Positions 1 to 8,626 of a DNA stretch of 64,000 nt are shown here, in pieces. Source of the DNA: Streptomyces sp. BHT-5-2 (GTDB lineage: Bacteria; Actinomycetota; Actinomycetes; Streptomycetales; Streptomycetaceae); the NCBI RefSeq assembly GCF_019774615.1, contig NZ_CP081497.1, positions 124,001 to 188,000 of the forward strand, read 5' to 3'. The position numbers and the translations under genes were made by a program. The notes below the pieces were generated by a model that was given only the letters and a program-made list of their open reading frames with translations, was not told the origin of the DNA and made no database searches. Positions within the stretch are counted from its first letter, which is position 1, and the number at the start of each line of letters is the position of its first letter.

Positions 1-841
1 CGACCCGGATCGTAGCGCCGATCGCGGCGATGCCCCTGGCCAGCATCTTCCGCCAGTCCAGGGTGAAGTCCTCGCGGTGCAGTTCGGTGACGGCCTGGCA
101 GGCGGTGCGGGTCTCGCCCATGATGCCGGTGCCGATGCCCAGGTAGCGGGTGTCCAACTGGATGGTGCGGCTGACGCCGTGCAGATGAAGCACGCCCTGC
201 ACCGCCCACCGGCTGCCTCCCTTGTGGACGAACCGCTCGCCGGCGAACTGGAGATGAGGGAATCTGGCCACGTCCAGGAATTCCGCCGACCGCAGGTGGT
301 CGTCCCGCATCCGCACGCCGGTGTCGATGCTCGCCGCGTCGATGGTCACCTCGACCCGGGAGTCCGCCATCCGCTCGCCGATCCACAGGCCGCCCTCGAA
401 GCGGTTGAACCGGCCGTGGATCTCTGCCAGTCCGATGTGCCGGGCGGTGAAGCGGATGGCGCTGTGGTCGGGGTCGAGCCGCCACTGGCCGGCGTCGGGC
501 AGCGGCAGCGCCGGTGCCAGTTCCAGGGTGATCGGGCGGGGCGCGGTCCGTTCGCCGGCCACCACCCGGACCTCGCAGCGGACCGGGCGGAAGCCGTCGG
601 AGGTCACCAGGAGCCGGTAGCCGCCGGGTGGCAGGGTGACGGTCAGCCGGCCGTTGGGGTCGGTCCGGCAGGCCGTCGCCTCCTGGCCGTTGGCGTCCAG
701 GACGGAGACCGCCACCCCGGCCATCGGCAGTCCGACGGGATCGTTGACGTACAGGTCCAGTGCGCCCGCCCCGCGGGGGAGGGAGGGCTGGAGGCTGTGC
801 GGCGTACGGTCGCGCAGGCGGTGCAGGAAGGCGAGCGGCAT
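1..841 (-). CDS. YceI-family protein with N-terminal carboxypeptidase-regulatory-like domain (3' end outside window)
   Basis: The reading frame starts at ATG 841 on the minus strand and runs off the left edge without a stop, so about 280 residues are visible. Residues ~27-100 look like a carboxypeptidase-regulatory-like beta sandwich (LYVNDPVGLPMAGVAVSVLD, then DPNGRLTVTLPPGGYRLLV). Residues ~118 onward match the YceI lipocalin-like fold: WRLDPDHSAIRFTARHIG, then GRFNRFEGGLWIG and VTIDAASIDTG. YceI proteins bind isoprenoid-like lipids in a beta barrel and are often periplasmic or secreted. No signal peptide is visible here, so a cytoplasmic location is likely. The biological role is unknown. 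It appears to be monocistronic, with its promoter in the 842-1082 gap. Confidence 0.85.
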   Translation of the reverse strand, partial: MPLAFLHRLRDRTPHSLQPSLPRGAGALDLYVNDPVGLPMAGVAVSVLDANGQEATACRTDPNGRLTVTLPPGGYRLLVTSDGFRPVRCEVRVVAGERTAPRPITLELAPALPLPDAGQWRLDPDHSAIRFTARHIGLAEIHGRFNRFEGGLWIGERMADSRVEVTIDAASIDTGVRMRDDHLRSAEFLDVARFPHLQFAGERFVHKGGSRWAVQGVLHLHGVSRTIQLDTRYLGIGTGIMGETRTACQAVTELHREDFTLDWRKMLARGIAAIGATIRV

Positions 842-1047
842 GGCAGGACGGGGCCCTAACGGTCGGTTCGGTCCGACCGTCGGAACGGTCGAACGGCGGA
901 CATCCGGGACGCGAGCCGCCGCAAGCCTGGGCTGCGGGAACCAGGCGGACAGCATCGCGGAATGAATCGCATGAAAAGGGTGCGGATTCGGTCCCATCCT
1001 GTCATTGGTGTCGACCTGAAATGACCATCAAGTGTCAAGGTCTGAGT

Positions 1048-1060
1048 AAACGTGACGTTT
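1048..1060. promoter_or_regulatory. Perfect 13-bp palindrome, candidate operator
   Basis: AAACGTGACGTTT is a perfect inverted repeat around a central G. It lies in the 842-1082 gap, about 200 bp upstream of the minus-strand YceI gene and just beyond the 3' end of the SWIM gene. A TTGACA hexamer on the minus strand (1033-1038) lies next to it. The symmetry suggests a dimeric repressor site, but no regulator is adjacent. Confidence 0.3.
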
Positions 1061-1082
1061 CTCGCATCACGGCGGAATCTCC

Positions 1083-2432
1083 CTACGGGCGCCCCTCCGG
1101 TACGTCCGCCGCGAGAGCGGCCAGCGCGGCCGCCGGATCGTCCGCGGCCGGCCCGGCCGGGGCCCACCGGCCTGCCTCCTTGCGGAACGGCCACCACCGG
1201 CCGTCGCGCCCGTAGCGGAGCTGGGTGCCGCCGCCCACCACAGTCCAGCGGTTTCCGGCGGCCCGTAGCCGCGGCCGCGACGCCTCGTCCTCCCAGGCGG
1301 CTGCCAACCGGTCCCGCACACGGGACTGCACCTCGGGCGCCGGCATCCACTCCTCCTCCAGGGCCGCCAACCCGGCCGCGCCGCCCGTCCGCCAGGCCCG
1401 CACGGCCAGCGCCAGGCCCCGCGCGTCGCGGCCCGAGCCGTCCGCCAGGCGGGCCGTGACGGCCGCCCCGGGCTCCGACGCGGCCAGCCGCACGGCGTCC
1501 TGGGAGAGCGTCGGGACGGGCGCCGGCGGGGCATCGGCGTGCCCGGGTGCGAGGGCCTCCGCCAGCAGCCGCCGGGCGCGCTCGGCGGCGTCCGCGATCA
1601 GGAACTCCAGCGCGTCAGTGGCGACTCCGGGCGCCGGCGGGACGCCCCCGCCGAGCGCCGGTGCCGGGCCGGGGGACGCGACCGGTGGCGGGGGCGCCGG
1701 TAGCGGCGGCAGCACGTCCCGTGCTGCGTACGCCTCGACGGCCGGCACGCCCGTCTCCTCCCGGCCCGCGGGACCGGCCGGGCCGGCCGCCGCCTCCGCC
1801 CTGGCCGCACTGCGTCGCTGGAGCTCGTCCAGCAGTTCCTCCTCGCCCCGCCCGCGCAACAGCAGCAGCACGAACGGGTCCTGGTCCAGCAGCCGCGCCA
1901 CCTGATAGCACAGCGCCGCCGAGTGGGCGCAGTGGTCCCACGCGTCACAGCCGCACTCCGGATCCAGGTCCCCGATGCCCGGGAGGAGTTCGACGCCGGC
2001 CGCCGCCGCGTCCTCCACCAGGACAGGCGGCACGTCGCGGTCCAGGAGGGCCGCCAGGTGCCCGGCCCGGTCCGCGACGACGTCCAGCAGCCGGTCCCAG
2101 TCCGCCGCGCTCAGCTGCTGCAGCAGCACGTCGGAGCGGTACGGGGTGTGGTCGGGGTCCTGCACGACGGCGGTCAGCCGACCGGGGCGCACGGACACCG
2201 CGCCGACCGCGCCGGCGCGCGCGTGCCGGCGGCCCAGCTTCAACTGCTTGCCGTCCAGGGCGGTGTCCTCCAGCGCCTTCAGCCACGCCTGCCCCCACCA
2301 GGTCCGCGCGAAGCCCCGGCCGCGCGTCACCGGCAGCGCCGCGAAAGTCCGCTCCGGCCCGGCCGCCCCGGCCCCGCTCCCGTACACCGCGTCCCCGCCC
2401 TCCGTGTCGTTCTCCGCCGCGTTCCGGTTCAT
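1083..2432 (-). CDS. SWIM zinc-finger protein, partner of the adjacent SNF2 helicase
   Basis: The 449-residue protein has a SWIM-type zinc-binding motif CxCxnCxH in its middle third (CGCDAWDHCAH), followed by the usual LCYQVARLLDQDPF helix. The N-terminal half carries the RTWWGQAWLKALE block typical of the actinobacterial SWIM proteins found next to SNF2 helicases. The ATG at 2432 is chosen because GGGGGA precedes it; an in-frame GTG at 2465 is possible. The gene lies 79 bp downstream of the helicase on the same strand, so the two are probably cotranscribed. SWIM domains bind DNA or proteins, and a helicase-accessory role is inferred from the pairing. The C-terminal third is Ala- and Pro-rich. 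Confidence 0.8.
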   Translation of the reverse strand: MNRNAAENDTEGGDAVYGSGAGAAGPERTFAALPVTRGRGFARTWWGQAWLKALEDTALDGKQLKLGRRHARAGAVGAVSVRPGRLTAVVQDPDHTPYRSDVLLQQLSAADWDRLLDVVADRAGHLAALLDRDVPPVLVEDAAAAGVELLPGIGDLDPECGCDAWDHCAHSAALCYQVARLLDQDPFVLLLLRGRGEEELLDELQRRSAARAEAAAGPAGPAGREETGVPAVEAYAARDVLPPLPAPPPPVASPGPAPALGGGVPPAPGVATDALEFLIADAAERARRLLAEALAPGHADAPPAPVPTLSQDAVRLAASEPGAAVTARLADGSGRDARGLALAVRAWRTGGAAGLAALEEEWMPAPEVQSRVRDRLAAAWEDEASRPRLRAAGNRWTVVGGGTQLRYGRDGRWWPFRKEAGRWAPAGPAADDPAAALAALAADVPEGRP

Positions 2433-2511
2433 CGCGTCCCCCTGCTCCGGTCCGTCCCCGTACACCGGTCCGTCCTTCCGTCTGTCCCGTGGTCCCTCGT
2501 GCTCGTCCTGT

Positions 2512-5500
2512 TCACCGGTCGCTCCCGCGCAGTGCCACCAGGTCCGCGAGTTCGGAGTCGGAGAGTTCGGTCAGCGCCGCCTCGCCGGAACCGAGGACCG
2601 CGTCCGCCAACCGCTGCTTACGGGCGAGCAGGGCGGCGATCCGGTCCTCGACCGTGCCCTCGGTGACCATCCGGTGCACCTGGACCGGCTGGGTCTGCCC
2701 GATGCGGTAGGCCCGGTCGGTGGCCTGCGCCTCGACCGCCGGGTTCCACCAGCGGTCGAAGTGCACGACATGGGAGGCCCGGGTGAGGTTCAGGCCGGTG
2801 CCCGCCGCCTTCAACGACAGCAGGAACACCGGCACCTCGCCCTCCTGGAAGCGCCGCACCATCTCCTCCCGTCGGGCCACCGGCGTGCCCCCGTGCAGGA
2901 GTTGGGCCGGCACCCCGCGCGCCGCCAGGTGGTCGGCCAGCAGCCGGGCCATCTGTACGTACTGGGTGAACACCAGGACGCCCGCACCCTCGGCCAGGAG
3001 CGTGTCCAGCAACTCGTCGAGCAGCTCCGCCTTCCCCGACCGCCCGGCGAACCGCGCGGTACCGGCGTCCGGCCCGCCGGGCGGCTCCTTGAGGTAGTGC
3101 GCGGGGTGGTTGCAGATCTGCTTGAGCGAGGTCAGCAGCTTGACCACCAGGCCGCGCCGCGCGAGCCCGTCCGTCCCGGCGATCTCGCCGAGGCCCTCGC
3201 GCACCACCGCCTCGTACAGCGCGGCCTGTTCCACGGTCAGCGCCACCGCCCGGTCGGTCTCCGTCTTGGGCGGCAGCTCCGGTGCGATCCCCGGGTCGGA
3301 CTTCCGCCGGCGCAGCAGGAACGGCCGCACCAGACGGGCCAGCCGCTCCGCCGCCGCGGCCGCCTCCGGGGTCCCCGCACCGCCGCCCTCGATGGCCTGC
3401 GCGTACCGCCGCCGGAACCGGCCCAGCGGTCCCAGCAGCCCCGGCGTCGTCCAGTCCAGGATCGCCCACAGCTCCGACAGGTTGTTCTCCACCGGTGTGC
3501 CGGTCAGCGCCACCCGGGACCGGGCGGGGACGGTGCGCAGCGCCCGGGCGGTGGCCGAGAACGGGTTCTTCACGTGCTGCGCCTCGTCGGCGACGACCAG
3601 CCCCCAGCCGACCTCCGCCAGTCTGGCGGCGTCCAGGCGCATCGTCCCGTAGGTGGTGAGGACGAACTCCCCGTCGACGAGGTCCGCCAGGCTGCGCCGC
3701 CCGGCGTGGTAGCGGCGCACCGGTGTCCCCGGCGCGAACTTCTCGATCTCCCGCTGCCAGTTGCCCATGAGGGAGGTGGGGCAGACGACGAGCGTGGGCC
3801 CGGCCGACTCCGGATCGGTCTGCCGGTGCAGATGCAGGGCGATCAGGGTCAGGGTCTTGCCCAGGCCCATGTCGTCGGCCAGGCAGCCGCCGAGGCCGAG
3901 GGAGGCCATCCGGTGGAGCCAACTCACACCGTGCACCTGGTAGTCGCGCAGGGTGGCGGCGAGCCCCGGAGGACGGCCGAGTGCCGGGTCCTCGGTGCGT
4001 TCGGGGTCGGCCAGGCGGTCGCGCAGCCGGGCGAGCCAGCCGGACGCCTGGACCTCCACCCGGTTGCCGTCGCCGTCCTCGGTGGTGCCGGTGAGCGCGG
4101 CACTCAGGGCGTCGAGCGGGGTGACCGCGCGGTCCTCGCGGTCCCGGGCGGCGCGCACCGCCTCCGGATCCACCAGGACCCACCGGCCGCCCAGCCGCAC
4201 CAGTGGGCGCCGCGTCTCGGCGAGCCGGTCCAGTTCGGCCCGGTCGATCTCCTGGTCGCCGATGGCGAACCGCCAGCTGAACGAGAGCAGCGCGTCGGCG
4301 GAGACCAACGAGGGCGGTCCGCCGGTCCCCGTCCCGGTTCCGTGCGCGGTGTCCTCCGGCCCGTCGGGCGGCCCCACCACGGCCCGTGTGGTCAGGGTCC
4401 GGGCCAGCTCCGCCGGCCAGTGGACCCGCACCCCGGCGGCGGCCAACGCGCCGGACGCCGGGCCCAGCAGCTCGGCGACCTCCTCGTCGGCCAGCTCCAG
4501 CGCGTCCGGCACCGCCGCGGACAGCAGCGGCGCCAGCGGGTCCCAGGCGGCGGCCGCCCGGCGCAGCGTCAGCAGGGCCTCGGTCCGCGCCCGCGGCCCG
4601 AAGGTCCGCCCCGTCGGAGCCGTGCCCGCCCACACCTCGGCGGCGTCCGCGACGACCGTGGGATCGGCTGCGCTGTGCACCTGGACGACGGCCATGAACG
4701 CGATATCCGGGGCGGCGCCGGATTCCGGTTCCGGGTCGGGCGCGGCCGGGTGCCGCGGGCCGGGCTCCTCCGTTCCCGGCGTGTTCCGCCCGTCGGAGAG
4801 TCCGACGGGAGACGGCCCCGGTGCCCGGGTGTCCCGCTCGTCCGTCCGCTCCGGGCCCGTCCCGCGCACCTCCACGCGCAGCGAGATCCGCACCCCCGCG
4901 TCGTGTCCGGCTGCGATCTCCGCGGCCCAGGCGCGCTGTTCCGGGATGTGCTGCGGTGCGGGCGCGGCGAACGCCGGCCCGCCGGCGGCCAGTTCGGCCG
5001 CGGGGGTACGGGGCAGCCCGTCGGCGACCGCGTCCAGGAAGGCCCGCACCAGCCGCTCCGGTTCCGGCAGCCTGACCGGGCCGCTCCCGGGGAGCGGGGC
5101 GGCGTGGGCGTACGGCGGCATCGCGGCGGCCAGCTCGCGCAGCCGCGCCATGTCGTCCGGGTCCAGGGGGCCGGCCCGCCAGGCGTCGTGATCGGTGGGG
5201 CTGAGGCCGGGCAGCAGCCGACCCCGGGCCGCGACCCGGAGCGCCAGCAGGGCGGCCGCGCCCCAGAAGACCGTGGCCGGATGGGTGTGCCGGCCCCCGC
5301 GTATCCGGGTGAGCACCGGGAGCGCCGCGGCTACCGGCAGCACCAGGGCAGGTACGGCGCACAGGGTGATGCCCTCGCCGCCGCTCCCGTTCGCAACGGC
5401 GCGTTCCTCGGCGTGCTCGGCTTCCTCGGCGTCGTCCGGCCCGGTGGGCAGGGCGACGGTCAGCTGCTCCGGTGCCGGCCGGTGCGCGCCGCTCCCCTCG

Positions 5501-5655
5501 GGCGCGCCGTGGGCGAAGGCGTCCGGCAGTGGTGCACCGTCCGGGCGCCAGAAGGCGATCCGCCCGAGGCGGGGCGGATCCGAGGGCAGGAAGACCGCCG
5601 CGCAGTGGGCGAGATCGAAGGGCGGGGCGGGCGTGACCGCGGGGAGGGGAGCCAC
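2512..5655 (-). CDS. SNF2/RapA-family DEAD-like helicase (ATPase)
   Basis: This 1047-residue protein has a complete SNF2 ATPase in its C-terminal half: LRDYQVHGVSWLHRM, Walker A DDMGLGKTLT, a DEAQH Walker B box, LTGTPVENNLSELW (motif III), and the C-lobe QATDRAYRIGQTQPV with arginine-finger residues. The N-terminal ~500 residues match the bacterial SNF2 N-terminal region. Such proteins translocate on double-stranded DNA; bacterial members are linked to transcription recycling or DNA repair. GTG 5655 is chosen because AGGAG lies 10 bases upstream; a TTG at 5673 overlaps that site and is less likely. The SWIM-protein gene follows on the same strand. The upstream gap (5656-5803) holds promoters for this gene and the divergent small membrane protein. 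Confidence 0.93.
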   Translation of the reverse strand: MAPLPAVTPAPPFDLAHCAAVFLPSDPPRLGRIAFWRPDGAPLPDAFAHGAPEGSGAHRPAPEQLTVALPTGPDDAEEAEHAEERAVANGSGGEGITLCAVPALVLPVAAALPVLTRIRGGRHTHPATVFWGAAALLALRVAARGRLLPGLSPTDHDAWRAGPLDPDDMARLRELAAAMPPYAHAAPLPGSGPVRLPEPERLVRAFLDAVADGLPRTPAAELAAGGPAFAAPAPQHIPEQRAWAAEIAAGHDAGVRISLRVEVRGTGPERTDERDTRAPGPSPVGLSDGRNTPGTEEPGPRHPAAPDPEPESGAAPDIAFMAVVQVHSAADPTVVADAAEVWAGTAPTGRTFGPRARTEALLTLRRAAAAWDPLAPLLSAAVPDALELADEEVAELLGPASGALAAAGVRVHWPAELARTLTTRAVVGPPDGPEDTAHGTGTGTGGPPSLVSADALLSFSWRFAIGDQEIDRAELDRLAETRRPLVRLGGRWVLVDPEAVRAARDREDRAVTPLDALSAALTGTTEDGDGNRVEVQASGWLARLRDRLADPERTEDPALGRPPGLAATLRDYQVHGVSWLHRMASLGLGGCLADDMGLGKTLTLIALHLHRQTDPESAGPTLVVCPTSLMGNWQREIEKFAPGTPVRRYHAGRRSLADLVDGEFVLTTYGTMRLDAARLAEVGWGLVVADEAQHVKNPFSATARALRTVPARSRVALTGTPVENNLSELWAILDWTTPGLLGPLGRFRRRYAQAIEGGGAGTPEAAAAAERLARLVRPFLLRRRKSDPGIAPELPPKTETDRAVALTVEQAALYEAVVREGLGEIAGTDGLARRGLVVKLLTSLKQICNHPAHYLKEPPGGPDAGTARFAGRSGKAELLDELLDTLLAEGAGVLVFTQYVQMARLLADHLAARGVPAQLLHGGTPVARREEMVRRFQEGEVPVFLLSLKAAGTGLNLTRASHVVHFDRWWNPAVEAQATDRAYRIGQTQPVQVHRMVTEGTVEDRIAALLARKQRLADAVLGSGEAALTELSDSELADLVALRGSDR

Positions 5656-5803
5656 TGGGTCGGTACTCCTCAAATTTGACTAGTGGAGCGTGGAGCGGCC
5701 GAGGGTACAGCACGATCCGGCCGGTCGGGGAACCTCCGGAGCCGAACCGGCGTTCAATGGAATACGACAGAGCGCGGCGCACGCCGCGGAAAGGGCGTGA
5801 AGG

Positions 5804-5986
5804 ATGTCCACACAGGCGAAGGTCGCGATCGGCGGCGTCGCGGTGGGAGTGCTCCTGCTGTGGTTGCTGCCCTTCTGGGCGGCCGTCTTGGTCATGGTCG
5901 GGATCCCGGCCGTCGCGTATCTGACGCTCGACTCCTCCCAGCGGCGCCGCCTGCGCCGGGCCGGCCGCAAGCAGCTCGGGCGCTGA
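5804..5986 (+). CDS. Small hydrophobic membrane protein
   Basis: This 60-residue protein begins MSTQAKVAIGG and contains one long or two short membrane segments (residues ~7-42, VAVGVLLLWLLPFWAAVLV). A strongly basic C-terminal tail follows (RRRLRRAGRKQ), which by the positive-inside rule would lie in the cytoplasm. The ATG is preceded by GGGCGTGAAGG. It is transcribed divergently from the SNF2 gene and is a short conserved-type Streptomyces membrane protein of unknown function. No catalytic residues are visible. Confidence 0.6.
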   Translation: MSTQAKVAIGGVAVGVLLLWLLPFWAAVLVMVGIPAVAYLTLDSSQRRRLRRAGRKQLGR

Positions 5987-6026
5987 GCCGGCGGCCCCGG
6001 TCCGCCCGCCCCGGCTCCGCGGGCCG

Positions 6027-6812
6027 TCAGACGGGGCGGGCCGCCAGCCCGTCCAACGACGCCAGCAGCCCGGGAAGTTCGGGTCCCCGGCCCACCGGGT
6101 GCACCTGCCCCGGCTCCTCGTCCAGCAGGACGAACGCGATGTCGTCGGTGCGGGCCACCATGCTCCAGCCGGGCCCGTCGACCCGCAGCGTACGGGCCTC
6201 GCCGGCGGCGAACGACGACCGCACCCGACCGGGCGGCGGCGGCTCGACGACATAGCCGCGGGCCTCCGCCAGCACCCGCCGCACGCCCGCGTGCCGCTCC
6301 TCGCCGGGCTCCGCGAAGGAGACCTCGTCGTCCTCCACCTGGGCCCGCCAGGACGCCCACTGCAGCGCTATCTCGTCCGCGCCCAGCCGCCGCTGGGCCG
6401 GCCCCCAGTCCGCGGCGTCCGGCGGCGCCAGCGGCGCACGGTCGCCCTCCTGCGGCTCCGGATCGTGCGGCTCCGGCACCCCGGGCGCGGCCACCGCGAG
6501 GGCCAGCGGCCACCCCGGGAGCGCCGCGACGATGCCGTCCTCGCCCGGCGACAGGTCGTACTCCATGCCGCAGTCCCAGGCCGCGATCGCGCAGGCCACC
6601 AGCGACACGTCCTCGGTGACGACGGTCCAGCGCGCCCCCGTGCCGTCCTGGCCGAGGACCAGCCCGTAGCCCTCCGCATAGGGTTCGAGGGCGAGGCCCG
6701 CGCACACCTCGGGGTAGTCGTCGCCGAGCACGCTCGGGAACTGCGCGGGCGTCAGCAGCACCGCCGTCAGCACGAACAGCTGGTCGCTGTCGGCGCTCTC
6801 GGTCGTCGGCAC
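6027..6812 (-). CDS. Hypothetical protein, acidic, unknown function
   Basis: This is a 261-residue acidic soluble protein with no motif I can place in a family. The core from DQLFVLTAVLLTPAQFPSVL to WTVVTEDVSLVACAIAAWD has typical Streptomyces codon bias and alternating secondary structure, so it is a real gene. The GTG at 6812 (PTTESADSD) is preferred because GGAGGGAGG lies about 10 bases upstream; an ATG exists at 6854. It is convergent with the small membrane protein gene (41-bp gap) and divergent from the DUF2236 gene. Confidence 0.65.
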   Translation of the reverse strand: MPTTESADSDQLFVLTAVLLTPAQFPSVLGDDYPEVCAGLALEPYAEGYGLVLGQDGTGARWTVVTEDVSLVACAIAAWDCGMEYDLSPGEDGIVAALPGWPLALAVAAPGVPEPHDPEPQEGDRAPLAPPDAADWGPAQRRLGADEIALQWASWRAQVEDDEVSFAEPGEERHAGVRRVLAEARGYVVEPPPPGRVRSSFAAGEARTLRVDGPGWSMVARTDDIAFVLLDEEPGQVHPVGRGPELPGLLASLDGLAARPV

Positions 6813-7075
6813 GCCGGGCCTCCCTCCATAACGGGTCCGCACTTCGCCGCGCACCCTAATTGGCCGGGTGTCGCCTTGTCACCAGCCGTACGCTGCGCCG
6901 ATGCCATCCCGTGACGTCGATGAAGGCGCTGTGGAGAACCCCGGTCCGTCGATGCCCCGGTCATCATGCGCAGAAATCCGGCCATTGCGGCCACCGGCCC
7001 CTCGCCCGGGACCGTGCGGCGGTGCGCCCGCGCCCGTACTGTGGGAACTTCGGCCGACGAAGGGACGGACAACAG

Positions 7076-7990
7076 GTGCGGCGCTACGACTGGTTGCGGG
7101 AGATCCGACGGCTCGATCCCGAGCGCGACTTCCTGCGGATCCAACGCATCACCTACGCCCACGAATTCCCGTGGGACATCACCAGGGCGCTGGAACTGGC
7201 GCTCTACCGCACCTACGCGGTGCCGAGCATCGGGCGGCTGCTCGCCGAGACCGCAGAGCTGACGGACCGTGCGCAGAAGCGCTACGACGACACCGCCCTC
7301 CTCCTGGACACCGTCATGGAGCACGGCTTCGACGCCGACGAGGGCCGGACCGCGATCCGCCGCATCAACCAGATGCACCGCAGCTACGACATCACCGACG
7401 ACGACATGCGCTACGTCCTGTGCACCTTCGTGGTGGTGCCGATCCGCTGGATCGACCAGTACGGCTGGCGGCCGCTGAGCGAGCACGAGAAACGCGCCAT
7501 GGCCGCCTACTACCGCACCCTCGGCCGCCACATGGGCATCGGTGACATCCCGCGGACCCACGAGGAGTTCGCCCGGTGCCTGGACGCCTACGAGGAGGCG
7601 CACTTCGGCTGGGACCCGGGCGCCCGCCGGGTGGCCGACGCCTCCCTGGACCTGATGGGCGGCTGGTACGGACCGCTCGCCCCGGTGGTGCGCGCCGCCA
7701 GCAAGGCACTCCTGGACGACGCGCTGCTGGACAGCTTCGGCTACGACCGGCCCCGGCCCTCGGTGCGCACCGCGGTGCGCACCGCCCTGAAAGTGCGGGC
7801 CAGGGCCGTGCGGCTGCTCCCGCCGCGCCGTACTCCCCACTACGCCCGGCAGAACCCGGAGATCAAGGGCTACCCCGATGGCTACCGGGTCGCCGAGCTG
7901 GGGACCTTCCCCACGCCCCGTCGGCTGGGCAGTTGCCCCGTTCACCCCGTGGGCGGCGACGCTTCCCAGGAGGACCCGGCTTCGTCCTGA
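7076..7990 (+). CDS. DUF2236 / MpaB-family (latex-clearing-like) oxygenase
   Basis: The 304-residue protein is largely alpha-helical and has the order typical of DUF2236/MpaB proteins: an early RRYDWLREIRRLDPERDFLRI, then HEFPWDITRALELAL, a central INQMHRSYDITDDDMRYVL, and IRWIDQYGWRPLSEHEKRA. Family members include latex-clearing protein and MpaB. They bind a heme or metal through conserved His and Arg residues and act as oxygenases, but most actinobacterial paralogues have no known substrate. GTG 7076 is chosen because AGGGACGG precedes it and homologous sequence begins there; the upstream 72 codons read as noncoding. It is followed 24 bp later by the convergent methyltransferase gene. Confidence 0.8.
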   Translation: MRRYDWLREIRRLDPERDFLRIQRITYAHEFPWDITRALELALYRTYAVPSIGRLLAETAELTDRAQKRYDDTALLLDTVMEHGFDADEGRTAIRRINQMHRSYDITDDDMRYVLCTFVVVPIRWIDQYGWRPLSEHEKRAMAAYYRTLGRHMGIGDIPRTHEEFARCLDAYEEAHFGWDPGARRVADASLDLMGGWYGPLAPVVRAASKALLDDALLDSFGYDRPRPSVRTAVRTALKVRARAVRLLPPRRTPHYARQNPEIKGYPDGYRVAELGTFPTPRRLGSCPVHPVGGDASQEDPASS

Positions 7991-8014
7991 CCGGTTGCGG
8001 TCCGTCCGGGCGCC

Positions 8015-8626
8015 TCACCCCCGGCGGACCGCCAGCGCCAGATAGCGGGCGTCCTCGTCGACGTACCGGACGAGGTCCCAACCGCTGCCGGCCAGCAGGG
8101 GACGCAGGTTGGGTTCGGCCCTGAGGTCGCCGGGGGTGAGCGGGTGCCCCTTGCGGGCCGCGAGGGCCGCCCGCCCGACGGGGTGGAAGAGCGCGAGCCG
8201 ACCACCGGGGCGGACCACCCTGGCGAGTTCGGCCAATCCTGCCCCGGAGTCGGGCAGATGGGAGATCAGCCCGGCGCCGAACACCGCGTCCAGCGCGGCG
8301 GACGGCAGCGGCAGCCGGGTCACGTCGGCGTGCAGCAGGGCCGCACAGGCGTCGCGTCCGGCCCGTACGGCGGCCACCAGCATCTCAGGGGTGAGATCGG
8401 CCCCCAGTACCGTCCCACGGGCCCCCACGGCCGCTCTGAGGGCCGGCAGGGCGCGTCCGGTGCCGCAGCCGGCGTCCAGTACCCGCTGACCCTCGCACAG
8501 GCCCAGTTCGGCAACGCCGGCGGCGTAGGCGGGGCCGTCATCGGGGAACTTGGCGTCCCAGCCGGCGGCGCGTGCGCCGAAGAACGCGCGGACGTCGTGC
8601 GGGTGACTGGTGGGCAGACTGTTCAT
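8015..8626 (-). CDS. Class I SAM-dependent methyltransferase
   Basis: The 203-residue protein has a Rossmann methyltransferase fold. Motif I is VLDAGCGTGRALPAL (residues ~49-63), followed by an acidic residue in VLGADLTPEM, motif ADVTRLPLPSAALDAVFG and post-motif ARVVRPGGRLALF. It is a Methyltransf_11 type; the substrate cannot be inferred. ATG 8626 is preceded by AGGAGA. The first 30 codons overlap the 3' end of the upstream permease gene in another frame by 89 bp. The N-terminal block VRAFFGARAAGWDAKFPDD is conserved in this class, so the early start is probably correct. Confidence 0.88.
   Translation of the reverse strand: MNSLPTSHPHDVRAFFGARAAGWDAKFPDDGPAYAAGVAELGLCEGQRVLDAGCGTGRALPALRAAVGARGTVLGADLTPEMLVAAVRAGRDACAALLHADVTRLPLPSAALDAVFGAGLISHLPDSGAGLAELARVVRPGGRLALFHPVGRAALAARKGHPLTPGDLRAEPNLRPLLAGSGWDLVRYVDEDARYLALAVRRG

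Noticed and set aside
1975..5679. 1234-codon plus-strand frame opposite the SNF2 helicase
   Set aside because: It is the antisense of a clear helicase gene in the high-GC complementary frame; no recognisable domains.
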